From Prevotella veroralis DSM 19559 = JCM 6290 (GTDB taxonomy: Bacteria > Bacteroidota > Bacteroidia > Bacteroidales > Bacteroidaceae): DNA of 64,000 nucleotides. Shown piece by piece: positions 17,512 through 26,043 of the stretch (positions are counted from its first letter, which is position 1; each line of letters starts with the position of its first letter). A program made the position numbers and the translations under genes. Below the pieces are notes generated by a model that was not told the origin of the DNA, searched no databases, and was given only the letters and a program-made list of their open reading frames with translations. Location of the stretch: assembly GCF_000377625.1 (NCBI RefSeq), contig NZ_KB898325.1, positions 124,001 through 188,000 on the forward strand. The letters run 5' to 3'.

Positions 17512-17548
17512 AGTGGTCTTACGGAATCGTGTAATATACCTTATTTTA

Positions 17549-18883
17549 TTATAAGAAAGGTGACAGAAGATGTGCGAACCATCCTCTAAAGCGTTGCCAT
17601 GGAGTTCGCCATTGTTTCCAAAGTTTCTCTGTTAGCTTGAAACTATCTCTCTTCTGATTCTCGAAGAGAGTATCCAATTCATGTGTTGTACATTTATCAA
17701 CGATCACTGCATTCTCCTCTCTGTCCCACCTTAGGCTTCGTGAGTTGAGGTTTGCAGACCCAACGGTACAGAATTGTCCGTCTACTGTGATAATCTTTGT
17801 ATGATGAAAACCTGCCTTGTATAACCATATCGTACATCCGTCTTTTATCAGCTGATGAGCATTATAGAATCCGCAATCTGGCGTTAAGGGTATATCGCTC
17901 CTTACACTCAACAATATCTCAACTTTCACACCTCGCTTTACCGCCTTACGCAGAGCTTTCTTCAGAGTTGGACTTAACGTGAAGTAGGGATTGATGATTT
18001 TTATACTATCCTTTGCGTCATTGATGGCGTTAACATAGAAGTAACGGATAATATCTTTGCTGACTTGTGGCTCTCGATTGATGATACCCACCATCTTCTT
18101 ACCAGCACTTTTACAAGTATCTGGTTTTAATCCTTTGATATAGTCGGCGTTCGATATACCGCGATAATATTTCGCTCCATGCACCTGTTTCGTAGAGACA
18201 AGATACCACATTCTTAGAAAGATGTTCTGTAAAGTGTTTACCTCATCGCCTTCTATTCTACAGTGCATATCGTGCCATGAGCCAACGACCTTTGTTCCTT
18301 TTATATAATAGTCTGCCACGTTCATTCCACCTGTATATGCCATCTTACCATCAATGATAACAATCTTTCGGTGGTCTCGATTGAAGATATCATGTATCCA
18401 AGGGAACTCTATAGGCTTAAACTCATATATCTCTATTCCTTTCTTGCGGATAGCCCTCAAAGTACTCTTCTTCATGGGGCGGTTATTGCTGGCATTCCCA
18501 AATCCATCAAATATAGCCCTCACTTCAACGCCTTGTTTCACTTTCTTCTCTAAATGGCGTATGAGTTCATCGTTGATTGAATCGTTGCGAAAGTTGAAGT
18601 ATTCTAAGTGAATGCTCGAACGTGCTTGATCTATTGCTTTGAACAAGTCGTCGAACTTCTCCTGACCAGTACAAAGAAGGGTGACCGAGTTATTATGTGA
18701 AAAGCTTATTCCTTTGTGACGCAACTGGTATACAAGCATTGAGTCTGCTCTCTCATCCTTATTACCATTATCCCTATACTCAACGGTCTTAGCCGTTAAA
18801 TGATAAGGGAAGAGTAGGGCAATGAATGTACAAACGCAAGTAATGATGAGCTTTCTATAAGTTTCTTGTTTCCTTTTTGTCAT
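17549..18883 (-). CDS. Phospholipase D / cardiolipin synthase-like protein
   Basis: The PLD superfamily transfers phosphatidyl groups; bacterial members with this layout make cardiolipin. Two HKD motifs are visible: HRKIVIIDG (about 175) and HTKIITVDG (about 360), the latter with a GSANLNSRS segment. The N-terminal 30 residues hold one hydrophobic helix (LIITCVCTFIALLFPY), a signal or anchor. An upstream TTG at 18949 would overlap the kdsD end; ATG 18881-18883 gives a normal 444-aa protein. It is the last gene after kdsA and kdsD, so membrane phospholipid and LPS functions share an operon. Cardiolipin synthesis is likely but not proven, since toxins and nucleases share the fold. Confidence 0.88.
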   Translation of the reverse strand: MTKRKQETYRKLIITCVCTFIALLFPYHLTAKTVEYRDNGNKDERADSMLVYQLRHKGISFSHNNSVTLLCTGQEKFDDLFKAIDQARSSIHLEYFNFRNDSINDELIRHLEKKVKQGVEVRAIFDGFGNASNNRPMKKSTLRAIRKKGIEIYEFKPIEFPWIHDIFNRDHRKIVIIDGKMAYTGGMNVADYYIKGTKVVGSWHDMHCRIEGDEVNTLQNIFLRMWYLVSTKQVHGAKYYRGISNADYIKGLKPDTCKSAGKKMVGIINREPQVSKDIIRYFYVNAINDAKDSIKIINPYFTLSPTLKKALRKAVKRGVKVEILLSVRSDIPLTPDCGFYNAHQLIKDGCTIWLYKAGFHHTKIITVDGQFCTVGSANLNSRSLRWDREENAVIVDKCTTHELDTLFENQKRDSFKLTEKLWKQWRTPWQRFRGWFAHLLSPFL

Positions 18884-18936
18884 TTTCTTGTAGGAATACT
18901 CCTTTCTTGGTATTAACTCAATAAGAATATAAGGTG

Positions 18937-19908
18937 TTAAATCATACAACTATAGTGATCGACAACTCCCAGAAGATTCTTTTCTTCATTGCATACCAAG
19001 ACGGTATGTACTTTATGCCGATGCATAATCTGTTGTATTTCTGTAATCTTAATGTTGGGAAGAACCATCTTAGGCTCTGTTGTCATAATATCATTGACGG
19101 TATGGTTAAAGAACTCTGCTTGCCATCTTTCCATAGCCCGTCGGATGTCGCCATCCGTAATAAGACCTACAATCTTCTTTCCAGATAAAGCTATCCCCAA
19201 GCCCAGTTTTCCCTTGCTAACATGGATAATTGCTTCACCTAAGTGCATCTCCTTAGGGATAACAGGCAAGTTATCAGATATCATTACATCTTGTGCCGTT
19301 GTCAATAATCGTTTACCAAGCTCTCCTCCCGGATGGAACTGAGCGAAGTCCTGCGGTCTAAAGTCTCTTACCCGCATCAAAGCCACTGCAAGTGCATCAC
19401 CCATAACCAAAGCAGCTGTTGTTGAACTTGTTGGTGCTAGGTTTAGCGGGCACGCTTCTTTCTCAACCCAAACCTTGAGATGGGCTGTGGAGTATTTAGC
19501 TAAGAGTGAATGGGGATTCGCACTCATTCCTATGATTGGAATATTCATGTGAAGCACCATCGGTATAAATCGAAGTAACTCATCAGTCTGACCAGAGTTA
19601 GACAATGCCAGCACGACATCATCTTCTTTCATTACACCTAAGTCACCATGATATACATCCAATGGGTTAACGAAGAAAGCAGGTGTACCGGTAGAAGAAA
19701 GTGTTGCAGCTATCTTCGCTCCAATATTTCCGCTCTTACCAACTCCTGTCACAATGACTTTCCCTGTACAATGATACATCAAGTCGACAGCTTTCTCAAA
19801 GTTATCATCAAGTTGATTGATAAGATTGATTGTCGCATCGGCCTCTTCCTTGATACATTGTATAGCGTAGTCCTTTACATGAGTTAATCTTTTTTCTGCT
19901 CCAATCAT
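18937..19908 (-). CDS. kdsD: Arabinose-5-phosphate isomerase
   Basis: KdsD interconverts ribulose-5-phosphate and arabinose-5-phosphate, the first step of KDO synthesis for lipopolysaccharide. The 323-aa protein has a SIS domain in the first 190 residues (VTGVGKSGNIGAKIAATLSSTG, then LALSNSGQTDE) and two CBS domains in the C-terminal 120 residues. This is the full KdsD/KpsF layout, unlike the isolated SIS forms. Its ATG (19906-19908) overlaps the TGA of kdsA as ATGA, so translation is probably coupled. Confidence 0.95.
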   Translation of the reverse strand: MIGAEKRLTHVKDYAIQCIKEEADATINLINQLDDNFEKAVDLMYHCTGKVIVTGVGKSGNIGAKIAATLSSTGTPAFFVNPLDVYHGDLGVMKEDDVVLALSNSGQTDELLRFIPMVLHMNIPIIGMSANPHSLLAKYSTAHLKVWVEKEACPLNLAPTSSTTAALVMGDALAVALMRVRDFRPQDFAQFHPGGELGKRLLTTAQDVMISDNLPVIPKEMHLGEAIIHVSKGKLGLGIALSGKKIVGLITDGDIRRAMERWQAEFFNHTVNDIMTTEPKMVLPNIKITEIQQIMHRHKVHTVLVCNEEKNLLGVVDHYSCMI

Positions 19909-20663
19909 ATTAACTTGCTAATTAATTCGTCCAACTTATTTAACTCTAGCATATTGGCTGCATCGGATAACCCTTGGTCTGGCGTTGGATGCACTTCAAA
20001 GAAATAACCTGTAGCACCAAAAGCCTTAGCTGCTAATGCCATAGAAGGAACAAACTTTCGATCGCCGATTGTCTTTCCGTCTCCTGCGCTAGGACGTTGT
20101 ACACTATGCGTGCAATCCATGATAACATTCGGAACAATCTCCTTCATATCTGCAATGTTACGGAAGTCTACAACTAGATTGTTGTAACCAAAGCAGTTAC
20201 CTCGTTCTGTAAGCCAGATCTCTTTTGCACCGCTTTCTAAGCATTTCTGCACGGGATATTTCATGTCTCGTCCACTTAAGAATTGTGCCTTCTTAATATT
20301 CACGATTTTGCCCGTCTTTGCCGCAGCTACTAACAAATCGGTTTGTCTACAAAGGAAGGCAGGAATCTGAATAACGTCAACCACTTCGCCTACAGGTTCT
20401 GCTTGATAGCTCTCATGAATATCAGTAAGTAATCTCAAGCCATACTTCTGTTTAATATCATAAAGCATATTAAGTCCTTCCTGCATTCCTGGACCGCGAA
20501 AAGAGTTGATACTTGTGCGGTTAGCTTTATCAAAGCTAGCCTTGAAAATAATATTAATATCGTACTTCTCATTAAGCCTAACCAACTCTTCTGCAACAGT
20601 ACAGAGGAGTTCCGGGCTCTCAATTACGCAGGGACCTGCAATGAAAGTGGGTTTATTGATCAT
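19905..20663 (-). CDS. kdsA: KDO-8-phosphate synthase
   Basis: KdsA condenses arabinose-5-phosphate, the product of the next gene, with phosphoenolpyruvate to give KDO-8-phosphate. The protein is 252 aa, slightly short of the 265-285 typical, through a short N-terminus starting MINKPTFIAGPCVIES. GPCVIES, the FKASFDKANR loop, DIHE and MDCTHSVQ are all present. It is first in the kdsA-kdsD-PLD unit and has its own promoter upstream. Confidence 0.95.
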   Translation of the reverse strand: MINKPTFIAGPCVIESPELLCTVAEELVRLNEKYDINIIFKASFDKANRTSINSFRGPGMQEGLNMLYDIKQKYGLRLLTDIHESYQAEPVGEVVDVIQIPAFLCRQTDLLVAAAKTGKIVNIKKAQFLSGRDMKYPVQKCLESGAKEIWLTERGNCFGYNNLVVDFRNIADMKEIVPNVIMDCTHSVQRPSAGDGKTIGDRKFVPSMALAAKAFGATGYFFEVHPTPDQGLSDAANMLELNKLDELISKLI

Positions 20664-20723
20664 AATTCGATAGGACTACTCCTGTTGTGTTATTTAATTG
20701 ATATATCCTTATCAAGAGCTGTG

Positions 20724-20754
20724 CAAAGGTATATATAATAAGGTTAACGCACAA
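20724..20754 (-). promoter_or_regulatory. Promoter for kdsA unit
   Basis: On the minus strand a TTG (20752-20754) lies 20 bp before TACCTTTG (20724-20731). The leader to ATG 20663 is about 55 nt. Confidence 0.65.
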
Positions 20755-20801
20755 GGTTTTAACCTTTGTTTACGTAAATGTATCAAAACTTATTGATAAA
20801 G

Positions 20802-20834
20802 TTTGGTGTTTTCAATTAAAACACTTTACCTTTG
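20802..20834 (+). promoter_or_regulatory. Promoter for the outer-membrane protein gene
   Basis: TTTG (20802-20805) and TACCTTTG (20827-20834) are 21 bp apart. The leader is about 85 nt, suited to a highly expressed OMP. Confidence 0.65.
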
Positions 20835-20926
20835 CAGCGGTTTTAAATCATTATGTACCCCACATTCGGGTCATAATTACAGGTAGAAAGATTATTAATT
20901 TAGTATTAACAATTAAAACTTTTAAG

Positions 20927-21460
20927 ATGAAAAAGATTTTGATGACACTTGCTGTAGCCTTTGTTGCTATAGCTGCTAACGCCCAGGTTTATGTTGGTGG
21001 TGGTGTAGGTATTGGCTCTTCAAAGGAAGGTTCTCATGATGCAGTAACTACTTACAAGGTATTGCCTGAAATCGGTTACAATGTTAACAAAGATGTTGCT
21101 ATCGGTACTGTAATTGGTTGGGGTAAGGGTGCTCCTACAGAGATTGAGCAGGATAACCTACGTAACTACATCACCGTACAGCCTTACGTTCGTTACACAT
21201 TTGTACACACTAAGTACGTTAACGCTTTCGTTGATGGTAGTTTGGGTTATACACACTATCATGGCAAGATTAACGCATGGTCAGCAGGTTTGAAGCCAGG
21301 TATCGCTGTAAACCTCAACAAGAAGGTTAGCTTCGTTGCTCACGTAGGTTTCGCTGGTTGGCAGTCAATTAAGGTAAAGGGCGCATCTAAGGACAGCCAC
21401 GCATGGGGTGCAAACCTTGATGGTAATCATATTACTTTCGGTGCTTATTACAACTTCTAA
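20927..21460 (+). CDS. Small outer-membrane beta-barrel protein
   Basis: This 177-aa protein has a signal peptide (MKKILMTLAVAFVAIAANAQ) followed by alternating beta strands rich in Gly and aromatic residues, ending in FGAYYNF with a terminal Phe. That is the pattern of an eight-stranded OmpX/OmpW-like barrel (outer membrane protein beta-barrel domain). The consistent codon use, strong promoter and strong terminator suggest high expression as a single-gene unit. No specific transport role can be read from the sequence. Confidence 0.88.
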   Translation: MKKILMTLAVAFVAIAANAQVYVGGGVGIGSSKEGSHDAVTTYKVLPEIGYNVNKDVAIGTVIGWGKGAPTEIEQDNLRNYITVQPYVRYTFVHTKYVNAFVDGSLGYTHYHGKINAWSAGLKPGIAVNLNKKVSFVAHVGFAGWQSIKVKGASKDSHAWGANLDGNHITFGAYYNF

Positions 21461-21491
21461 GGAATCGTCCTTAGATAGAAGATAAAGAGAG

Positions 21492-21528
21492 GGATATATC
21501 ATTTAAAGTGATATATCCTTCTTCTTTT
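21492..21528 (+). terminator. Terminator after the OMP gene
   Basis: GGATATATCA (21492-21501) pairs with TGATATATCC (21509-21518), followed by TTCTTCTTTTT. Confidence 0.88.
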
Positions 21529-21630
21529 TGGCATTCATTCTGTGTTTTAAAAGACATAAAGAACAGTAACATTTTTCAATGTTCAAAGGTCGAAACTCAA
21601 AGCTCAAAGGTCAATGCTGAAATTATATAC

Positions 21631-21828
21631 GGTTAGCCGAAAATTTTTATTTGATATAAATTTATTTCTAACCGCTTCCCCGTAAATTTCTAACCGTATA
21701 TAAATTTATGGGGAACAGTATATAAATTTTCTTCTAACACGTTCCCCGTAAATTGCAAACACGTTGGAAATTTACGGGGAACAGCATATAATTTTTCTTC
21801 CAACAGCATACGAGTTTCTTTCTAACTT
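21631..21828. repeat. Nine-block mosaic array in 22-bp register
   Basis: Cut at 21631 and every 22 bp, the region falls into nine blocks built from a few half-units: TATATAAATTT, TTCCCCGTAAATT or its inverse AAATTTACGGGGAA, and CTAACCG or CTAACAC. The register is exact over nearly 200 bp although block content changes. Inverted pairs include ATATACGGTTAG (21625-21636) with CTAACCGTATAT (21690-21701). Confidence 0.85.
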
Positions 21829-21865
21829 TTAAGTCAGAACTGTTAACATCAACGAAATGTACTTT

Positions 21866-21936
21866 CGTGGGGCACGGGTGTCGGACTCGTGCCCCACGGA
21901 TCCGACACCCGTAGTCTACGAGTCCGACACCCGTGC
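21866..21936. repeat. GC-rich nested inverted repeat
   Basis: CGTGGGGCAC pairs with GTGCCCCACG, enclosing GGTGTCGGACTC. A second inverse copy of GGGTGTCGGACTCGT follows at about 21915-21932. It is much more GC-rich than its surroundings and resembles a dispersed REP-like palindrome. Confidence 0.75.
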
Positions 21937-21975
21937 TTGATGAATTTGGCACCATAATAAGAGGCATAAAAAAGA

Positions 21976-22051
21976 GTTTGCGAACAAAACAAGAATAGTT
22001 CGCGAACTCTTTCCGAATTGTTCGCGAACAAAATTTAGATTCTTTGCGAAC
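21976..22051. repeat. Four GTTCGCGAAC dyads at exact 22-bp spacing
   Basis: Decamers start at 21976 (GTTTGCGAAC), 21998 (GTTCGCGAAC), 22020 (GTTCGCGAAC) and 22042 (CTTTGCGAAC). The best unit extends to TTGTTCGCGAACAA. Together with the mosaic array and the GC-rich palindrome it fills the OMP to MscS spacer, where I see no other gene. Confidence 0.92.
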
Positions 22052-22088
22052 AATTTTCTGCGTTTCTTATCAGTCGTTAAAATGCGTC

Positions 22089-22247
22089 TTAATTCCCCTT
22101 TGATTCCTCCGAATCAGCTTCCGAAAAATCAGAAGCAGATTCCTCTTCTTCGTCAAAGAAGTAATTAGCCTTTGCTTGTCCGCCACCGCCGGGACTAGGA
22201 GTAGATCCAATAGGGATGGATAGACAAATAAAGTTCTCAACATTCAT
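22089..22247 (-). CDS. Small Gly-rich, acidic-tailed protein coupled to mscS
   Basis: ATG at 22245-22247 overlaps the TGA of the MscS gene as ATGA, and the frame gives 52 aa ending at TAA 22089-22091. Composition is striking: an N-terminal hydrophobic patch (FICLSIPIG), a linker STPSPGGGG, then AKANYFFDEEEE and a Ser/Glu/Asp-rich tail. The small protein at 37019 has the same order (Gly-rich linker, AKSNPFFKEED, acidic tail). ATGA coupling argues that it is translated. Function unknown; it might bind the channel or be exported. Confidence 0.65.
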   Translation of the reverse strand: MNVENFICLSIPIGSTPSPGGGGQAKANYFFDEEEESASDFSEADSEESKGN

Positions 22248-24598
22248 TGATTCTTAATTGTAATCTCACGTTGTGGGAATGGGATCTCTATGCCGTTCTT
22301 ATTGAGCGTATCATAAATACATTCCATGATAATGCTATCATCAAGCCCTTGTGTGAAAACGTTAACCCATACAAGTACCTTTAGCGTAATGCAGCTATCA
22401 TCAAAACTCTTTAGTAAGACCATTACCTTCTTTTCCTTGTAAGTAATGTCTAGTGCAGTGATGGCATCAATCAGCATTTTCTTAACTTCATTGATATTAC
22501 TACCGTATGCTACGCCCACTTCTAGGATGTCAAGTTCATATCCATGATTCTTTGTCATGTTCTTATAGTTCTTCGTAAAGAGCTGTGAGTTTTGGAAGGC
22601 AATGATAGATCCATCTAGTGCTTCAAGCATTGTTGAGGTATAGCTGATAGAACTTACACGTCCGCGTATACCATCACATACAATATAATCGCCTATCTTA
22701 ATTCGTCCTGTCATCAATGATATACCATAGTATATGTTCTCGAGAATATCTTTCATGGCGAAACCGATACCGGTTGATAAGCCGCCTGTAACAACAACTA
22801 GCCATGTGTTACTAATCTTGAATATACTTAAAGTTGTCAATAACCATGCGCCCCATACAACTACTTGTAAGACGTTGATAAACATTGTACCTCTAGCAGC
22901 AGCTGTTGTTGGGTCACTCTTCTTTAAGAATTGTTTTATCGCGTCCCTAATCGTATGATTGAGATAGTTAAAGATGAACCAAAGGATTGTAACCACAGCG
23001 ATAGAGTAGATGCTGATCTTGAACTTATCTGAATCAATGAAGTTCGCACGGAATAACTTCCATGTCATGTCACTGAGGTTAAAGACATCAGTTGCCCAAT
23101 AAATTGAGATGATGAAAGATAATACCACTGCTGATGGTATGAATACATTATATATAAATCTGAAGATCCAAGTCTTTACGATTGATAACTTCTTTTCAGG
23201 ATGTTTCTCCCTATATTGATCAAGATAATCATGGAAGAACGCTATCGTTAATATACATGCTAATTGCATCATCCACCAAATGAAGACTTGCACGCCCAGC
23301 ATGGTATAGCCTATTATTGAGCTAATCAGGGAGAAGACAAATACTGTGAGTGAGAAGTAAGCAAGGTATAAGTCGTATTTAGGAATTTGCAAGCGGTGCT
23401 TGTAAATCATCCTTGCCTGCCACAAAGCATTGAGCAATAAGAGGGGAGGGTAGATGAGTGTTACTATAGAGCTTGGTAACATCACAATACGGAAGGTGAT
23501 GACGGTAAAGCCAACAAAGATAAGAGGGTAGTATATGCGATAGGTATTGTGTGTTTGCGCACCACTAACACGCAATAACAATGAGGCAAAGATAACAGTA
23601 AGTAACCATGTGTATTCGAGCAAAAGGTTGCATGCCATGTGAACAAAGTTGGATGGCGAAAGAATCTTGATGATGACGAGTATAATACTAAAAGTAATGA
23701 TTGATGTCACCATAATAATACATGTTCGCTTGGCAAGAAAAGCACTGTTCTTCTGCTCAAATCTATTCGTCTTCATTACTTTAGTAACAAGGAAACGAAT
23801 GCTTAAATAATTGATGAGTATTGCCACTAAACCATAGATGAGTATCATGGAAAAGAGCGTAATGAGCCACCTTACATCCCATTGAGATTGCACGACTCGT
23901 TGTGGCGTGTATTTCTCTGAAAGGTTAGGACTCATTTGAGAGATAAGTGTTGGAGCATTGCGTAGGAATTTAAAGTAATTTACTCCACTATTTGTAAAGA
24001 TGCTCGTCTGAATCTCCTCATATCTCTTTTGCGCATACGTATCGAGTGATTGAAGTTGTTGTTGGTTGTATTGGTAATATTGTATATATTCTTGATAGGA
24101 ATCATTACGTTCTTGCAACATTCGACGTATGCTAACGGCAAGCGTTAAACAAACGTTGCGGTCAGTCTTCATCTTATCTGTCATGCCAAAGGTGTACATC
24201 GTACTGAGCACGTTAATAAGAGAATCATAGCGAGCGATCTCCTCCTTACTCTCGGTGATAAGGTCATGGAAAGGACGTGACTTACTCTGAAAATCCTTCC
24301 ATAGTTCGGTAGCCTCTTGGCAGGCGTATGTTAAATCAAAGATGTTATCCGTCTTTTGAGAATAAAGCATGAGCGACACCTGGGCAGAGTGCTCTCCAAT
24401 CTCTTTTAGCTGATTCATCACTTGCTCACTAATAAACTTAGAGTTGTTTAATTGCTTTGTTTGTTCAAGATGTTGTGCAATTAACTCATGACGGAGAACA
24501 GAGAGTGAGTTCTTCAATGAATCTTCCTGTAATACGGCACTTGCTGGGAGTGTAATGATAAACAGCAAGATAGTAATGAAGAATATCTTTTTATACAT
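22244..24598 (-). CDS. MscS-family mechanosensitive channel, large form
   Basis: MscS-type channels release solutes under hypo-osmotic shock. This 784-aa form has a signal peptide (1-21), a helical periplasmic domain (to about 190), roughly ten membrane helices, and a C-terminal MscS core. In the core, TGGLSTGIGFAMKDILENIYYG is the pore helix region, followed by the beta domain IKIGDYIVCDGIRGRVSSIS and a mixed C-terminal domain. Length and extra helices resemble MscK/YbdG-like paralogues rather than the 286-aa MscS. The small Gly-rich gene is translationally coupled downstream. Confidence 0.9.
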   Translation of the reverse strand: MYKKIFFITILLFIITLPASAVLQEDSLKNSLSVLRHELIAQHLEQTKQLNNSKFISEQVMNQLKEIGEHSAQVSLMLYSQKTDNIFDLTYACQEATELWKDFQSKSRPFHDLITESKEEIARYDSLINVLSTMYTFGMTDKMKTDRNVCLTLAVSIRRMLQERNDSYQEYIQYYQYNQQQLQSLDTYAQKRYEEIQTSIFTNSGVNYFKFLRNAPTLISQMSPNLSEKYTPQRVVQSQWDVRWLITLFSMILIYGLVAILINYLSIRFLVTKVMKTNRFEQKNSAFLAKRTCIIMVTSIITFSIILVIIKILSPSNFVHMACNLLLEYTWLLTVIFASLLLRVSGAQTHNTYRIYYPLIFVGFTVITFRIVMLPSSIVTLIYPPLLLLNALWQARMIYKHRLQIPKYDLYLAYFSLTVFVFSLISSIIGYTMLGVQVFIWWMMQLACILTIAFFHDYLDQYREKHPEKKLSIVKTWIFRFIYNVFIPSAVVLSFIISIYWATDVFNLSDMTWKLFRANFIDSDKFKISIYSIAVVTILWFIFNYLNHTIRDAIKQFLKKSDPTTAAARGTMFINVLQVVVWGAWLLTTLSIFKISNTWLVVVTGGLSTGIGFAMKDILENIYYGISLMTGRIKIGDYIVCDGIRGRVSSISYTSTMLEALDGSIIAFQNSQLFTKNYKNMTKNHGYELDILEVGVAYGSNINEVKKMLIDAITALDITYKEKKVMVLLKSFDDSCITLKVLVWVNVFTQGLDDSIIMECIYDTLNKNGIEIPFPQREITIKNQ

Positions 24599-24645
24599 AC
24601 TTCTGGGTTGTGATGATAATCAGTTTGTTTAAACAATAATTGATG

Positions 24646-24653
24646 CAAAGATA
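24646..24653 (-). promoter_or_regulatory. Candidate -7 box for mscS
   Basis: TATCTTTG on the minus strand, 47 nt upstream of the ATG; no clear -33 box. Confidence 0.45.
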
Positions 24654-24759
24654 AGCAAAGTTTATGATTTTGCGATTGCTGTTTATGTAAAATGATACTA
24701 AAGATATGTCATGGGACTTATTTCCGTTACCATAATGCTTATAAATCAATAAAAAGCTG

Positions 24760-24767
24760 TAAGTTTG
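24760..24767 (+). promoter_or_regulatory. Candidate -7 box for BadF-type kinase
   Basis: TAAGTTTG matches TAnnTTTG. Its start near 24775 would leave only about 10 nt before ATG 24784. Confidence 0.4.
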
Positions 24768-24783
24768 CATACAAAAAGATACA

Positions 24784-25671
24784 ATGATATTAATAGCTGA
24801 TAGTGGTGGCTCGAAGACTGATTGGGCATTAGTGAGCACACCTAATGATGGTTTGAATGTTGTCCTTAAAGTTCGTACACAAGGCTTGAATCCTTTTCAT
24901 CAATCGGAGGATATAATTTTCAACGTATTGGAAACGGAGCTGAAACCTGCGTTAAAAGAGAGCATAAGAAATGCGGAACTCAGCGAGTCTTTTGATATTA
25001 TTAGAGAGGTTACTTGTGTCGCCTTTTATGGTGCTGGTTGTACGACTGCTTTATCGTCAAAAGTTGATAAAGCTCTTTCAAAATCTTTCCCCTTTGCTAA
25101 CGTTGAGGTACAGAGTGACTTATTAGGTGCAGCAAGAGCTACTTGTGGTCATCATGCAGGAATAGTTTGTATCTTAGGAACGGGAGCAAATAGCTGTCTA
25201 TACAATGGTACAGAGATAGTAGAGAATGTTCCACCTTTAGGTTATATCCTCGGTGACGAAGGAAGTGGAGCTGTTCTAGGTAAGTTGTTCTTGAATGGTA
25301 TTTTTAAAGGTGGATTATCGAAAGAGATACGTGATTCATACTTGGCATGGTCTGGATTGTCTTATTCTGATATAATTGATAAAGTTTATTGTCAACCTTT
25401 AGCCAATCGTTATTTAGCTAGTATCTCTAAGTTTATTCATGCTAATTTGGATAAAGCAGAGTTAGAAGAACTTGTTTTATCCAACTTTGCTAACTTCTTT
25501 GAAAATAATATTACGAAATATTCTGACGCATCAAAACATTCGTTATCGGCTGTTGGGGGCGTCGCCGCTGTTTATGAAAGTCAATTAAGAAAGTGCGCTA
25601 AATCTTATGGTTATAGCGTCATTAAGGTACTTGCATCTCCTATTGATGGGTTGATAGAATATCATCGTTAA
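24784..25671 (+). CDS. BadF/BadG-type ATPase, N-acetylglucosamine-kinase-like
   Basis: This 295-aa protein has the actin-like ATPase (ASKHA) fold: phosphate-1 motif MILIADSGGSKTDWAL at the N-terminus, GAGCTTAL near 85, the phosphate-2 region CILGTGANSCLYNG and GYILGDEGSGAVLGK near 155, and an adenosine motif near the end. Bacteroidetes members of this size are usually N-acetylglucosamine or related amino-sugar kinases, used to recycle cell-wall or host glycans. BadF-like activators of radical dehydratases share the fold but carry a Cys cluster I do not see here. It is transcribed alone, with a very short leader. Confidence 0.85.
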   Translation: MILIADSGGSKTDWALVSTPNDGLNVVLKVRTQGLNPFHQSEDIIFNVLETELKPALKESIRNAELSESFDIIREVTCVAFYGAGCTTALSSKVDKALSKSFPFANVEVQSDLLGAARATCGHHAGIVCILGTGANSCLYNGTEIVENVPPLGYILGDEGSGAVLGKLFLNGIFKGGLSKEIRDSYLAWSGLSYSDIIDKVYCQPLANRYLASISKFIHANLDKAELEELVLSNFANFFENNITKYSDASKHSLSAVGGVAAVYESQLRKCAKSYGYSVIKVLASPIDGLIEYHR

Positions 25672-25789
25672 TTGCTTTAAAGTTCACTTTGAAGAAAATT
25701 CATTCCATCTGATATTAACTCTTAATAGTCAATGATAGTAGAGTGTTGTGCTTTTCTTGGGATGAGGAAGCCCTCTTCTTTCATTGAGG

Positions 25790-25829
25790 AAAGCCCCTCT
25801 TTAACAGCAAGGGAGGCTTTTCTGTTTTA
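25790..25829 (+). terminator. Terminator after the kinase gene
   Basis: AAAGCCCCTC pairs (one mismatch, one G-T pair) with GGGAGGCTTT, followed by TCTGTTTT. The rest of the 25672-26043 spacer holds a TTATCCA/TGGATAA inverted pair (25830-25876) and the nuo promoter. Confidence 0.75.
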
Positions 25830-25944
25830 CTTATCCAGTATTACGTCTGTTCTTACGTCTGCGATAGTTGGATAATGGAAGTGTTGTTGTCAGAATATAA
25901 TTTGTAAAGTGGAGTTTGCAATAAGAGTATGTTTTTTACTAGAA

Positions 25945-25977
25945 TTGCTTTGCTTTTCAAATATTTTTGTACCTTTG
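25945..25977 (+). promoter_or_regulatory. Promoter of the nuo operon
   Basis: TACCTTTG at 25970-25977 is a full -7 match, with TTG at 25945-25947 and TTTG at 25949-25952 as -33 candidates (22 or 17 bp spacing). Confidence 0.6.
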
Positions 25978-26043
25978 CACTTGTTTTAAAGCATGTCTTA
26001 TTAGAGCAAGATTGCACATTTAAATTATAGCTATATAAAGTTT

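Noticed and set aside
18884-18949. Longer phospholipase D start at TTG 18949
   Set aside because: It would overlap kdsD and add residues in front of the natural basic-hydrophobic start.
25766-25826. Dyad array after the BadF-type kinase gene
   Set aside because: The stems are better explained by a terminator with T-run; no fixed register over three or more units.
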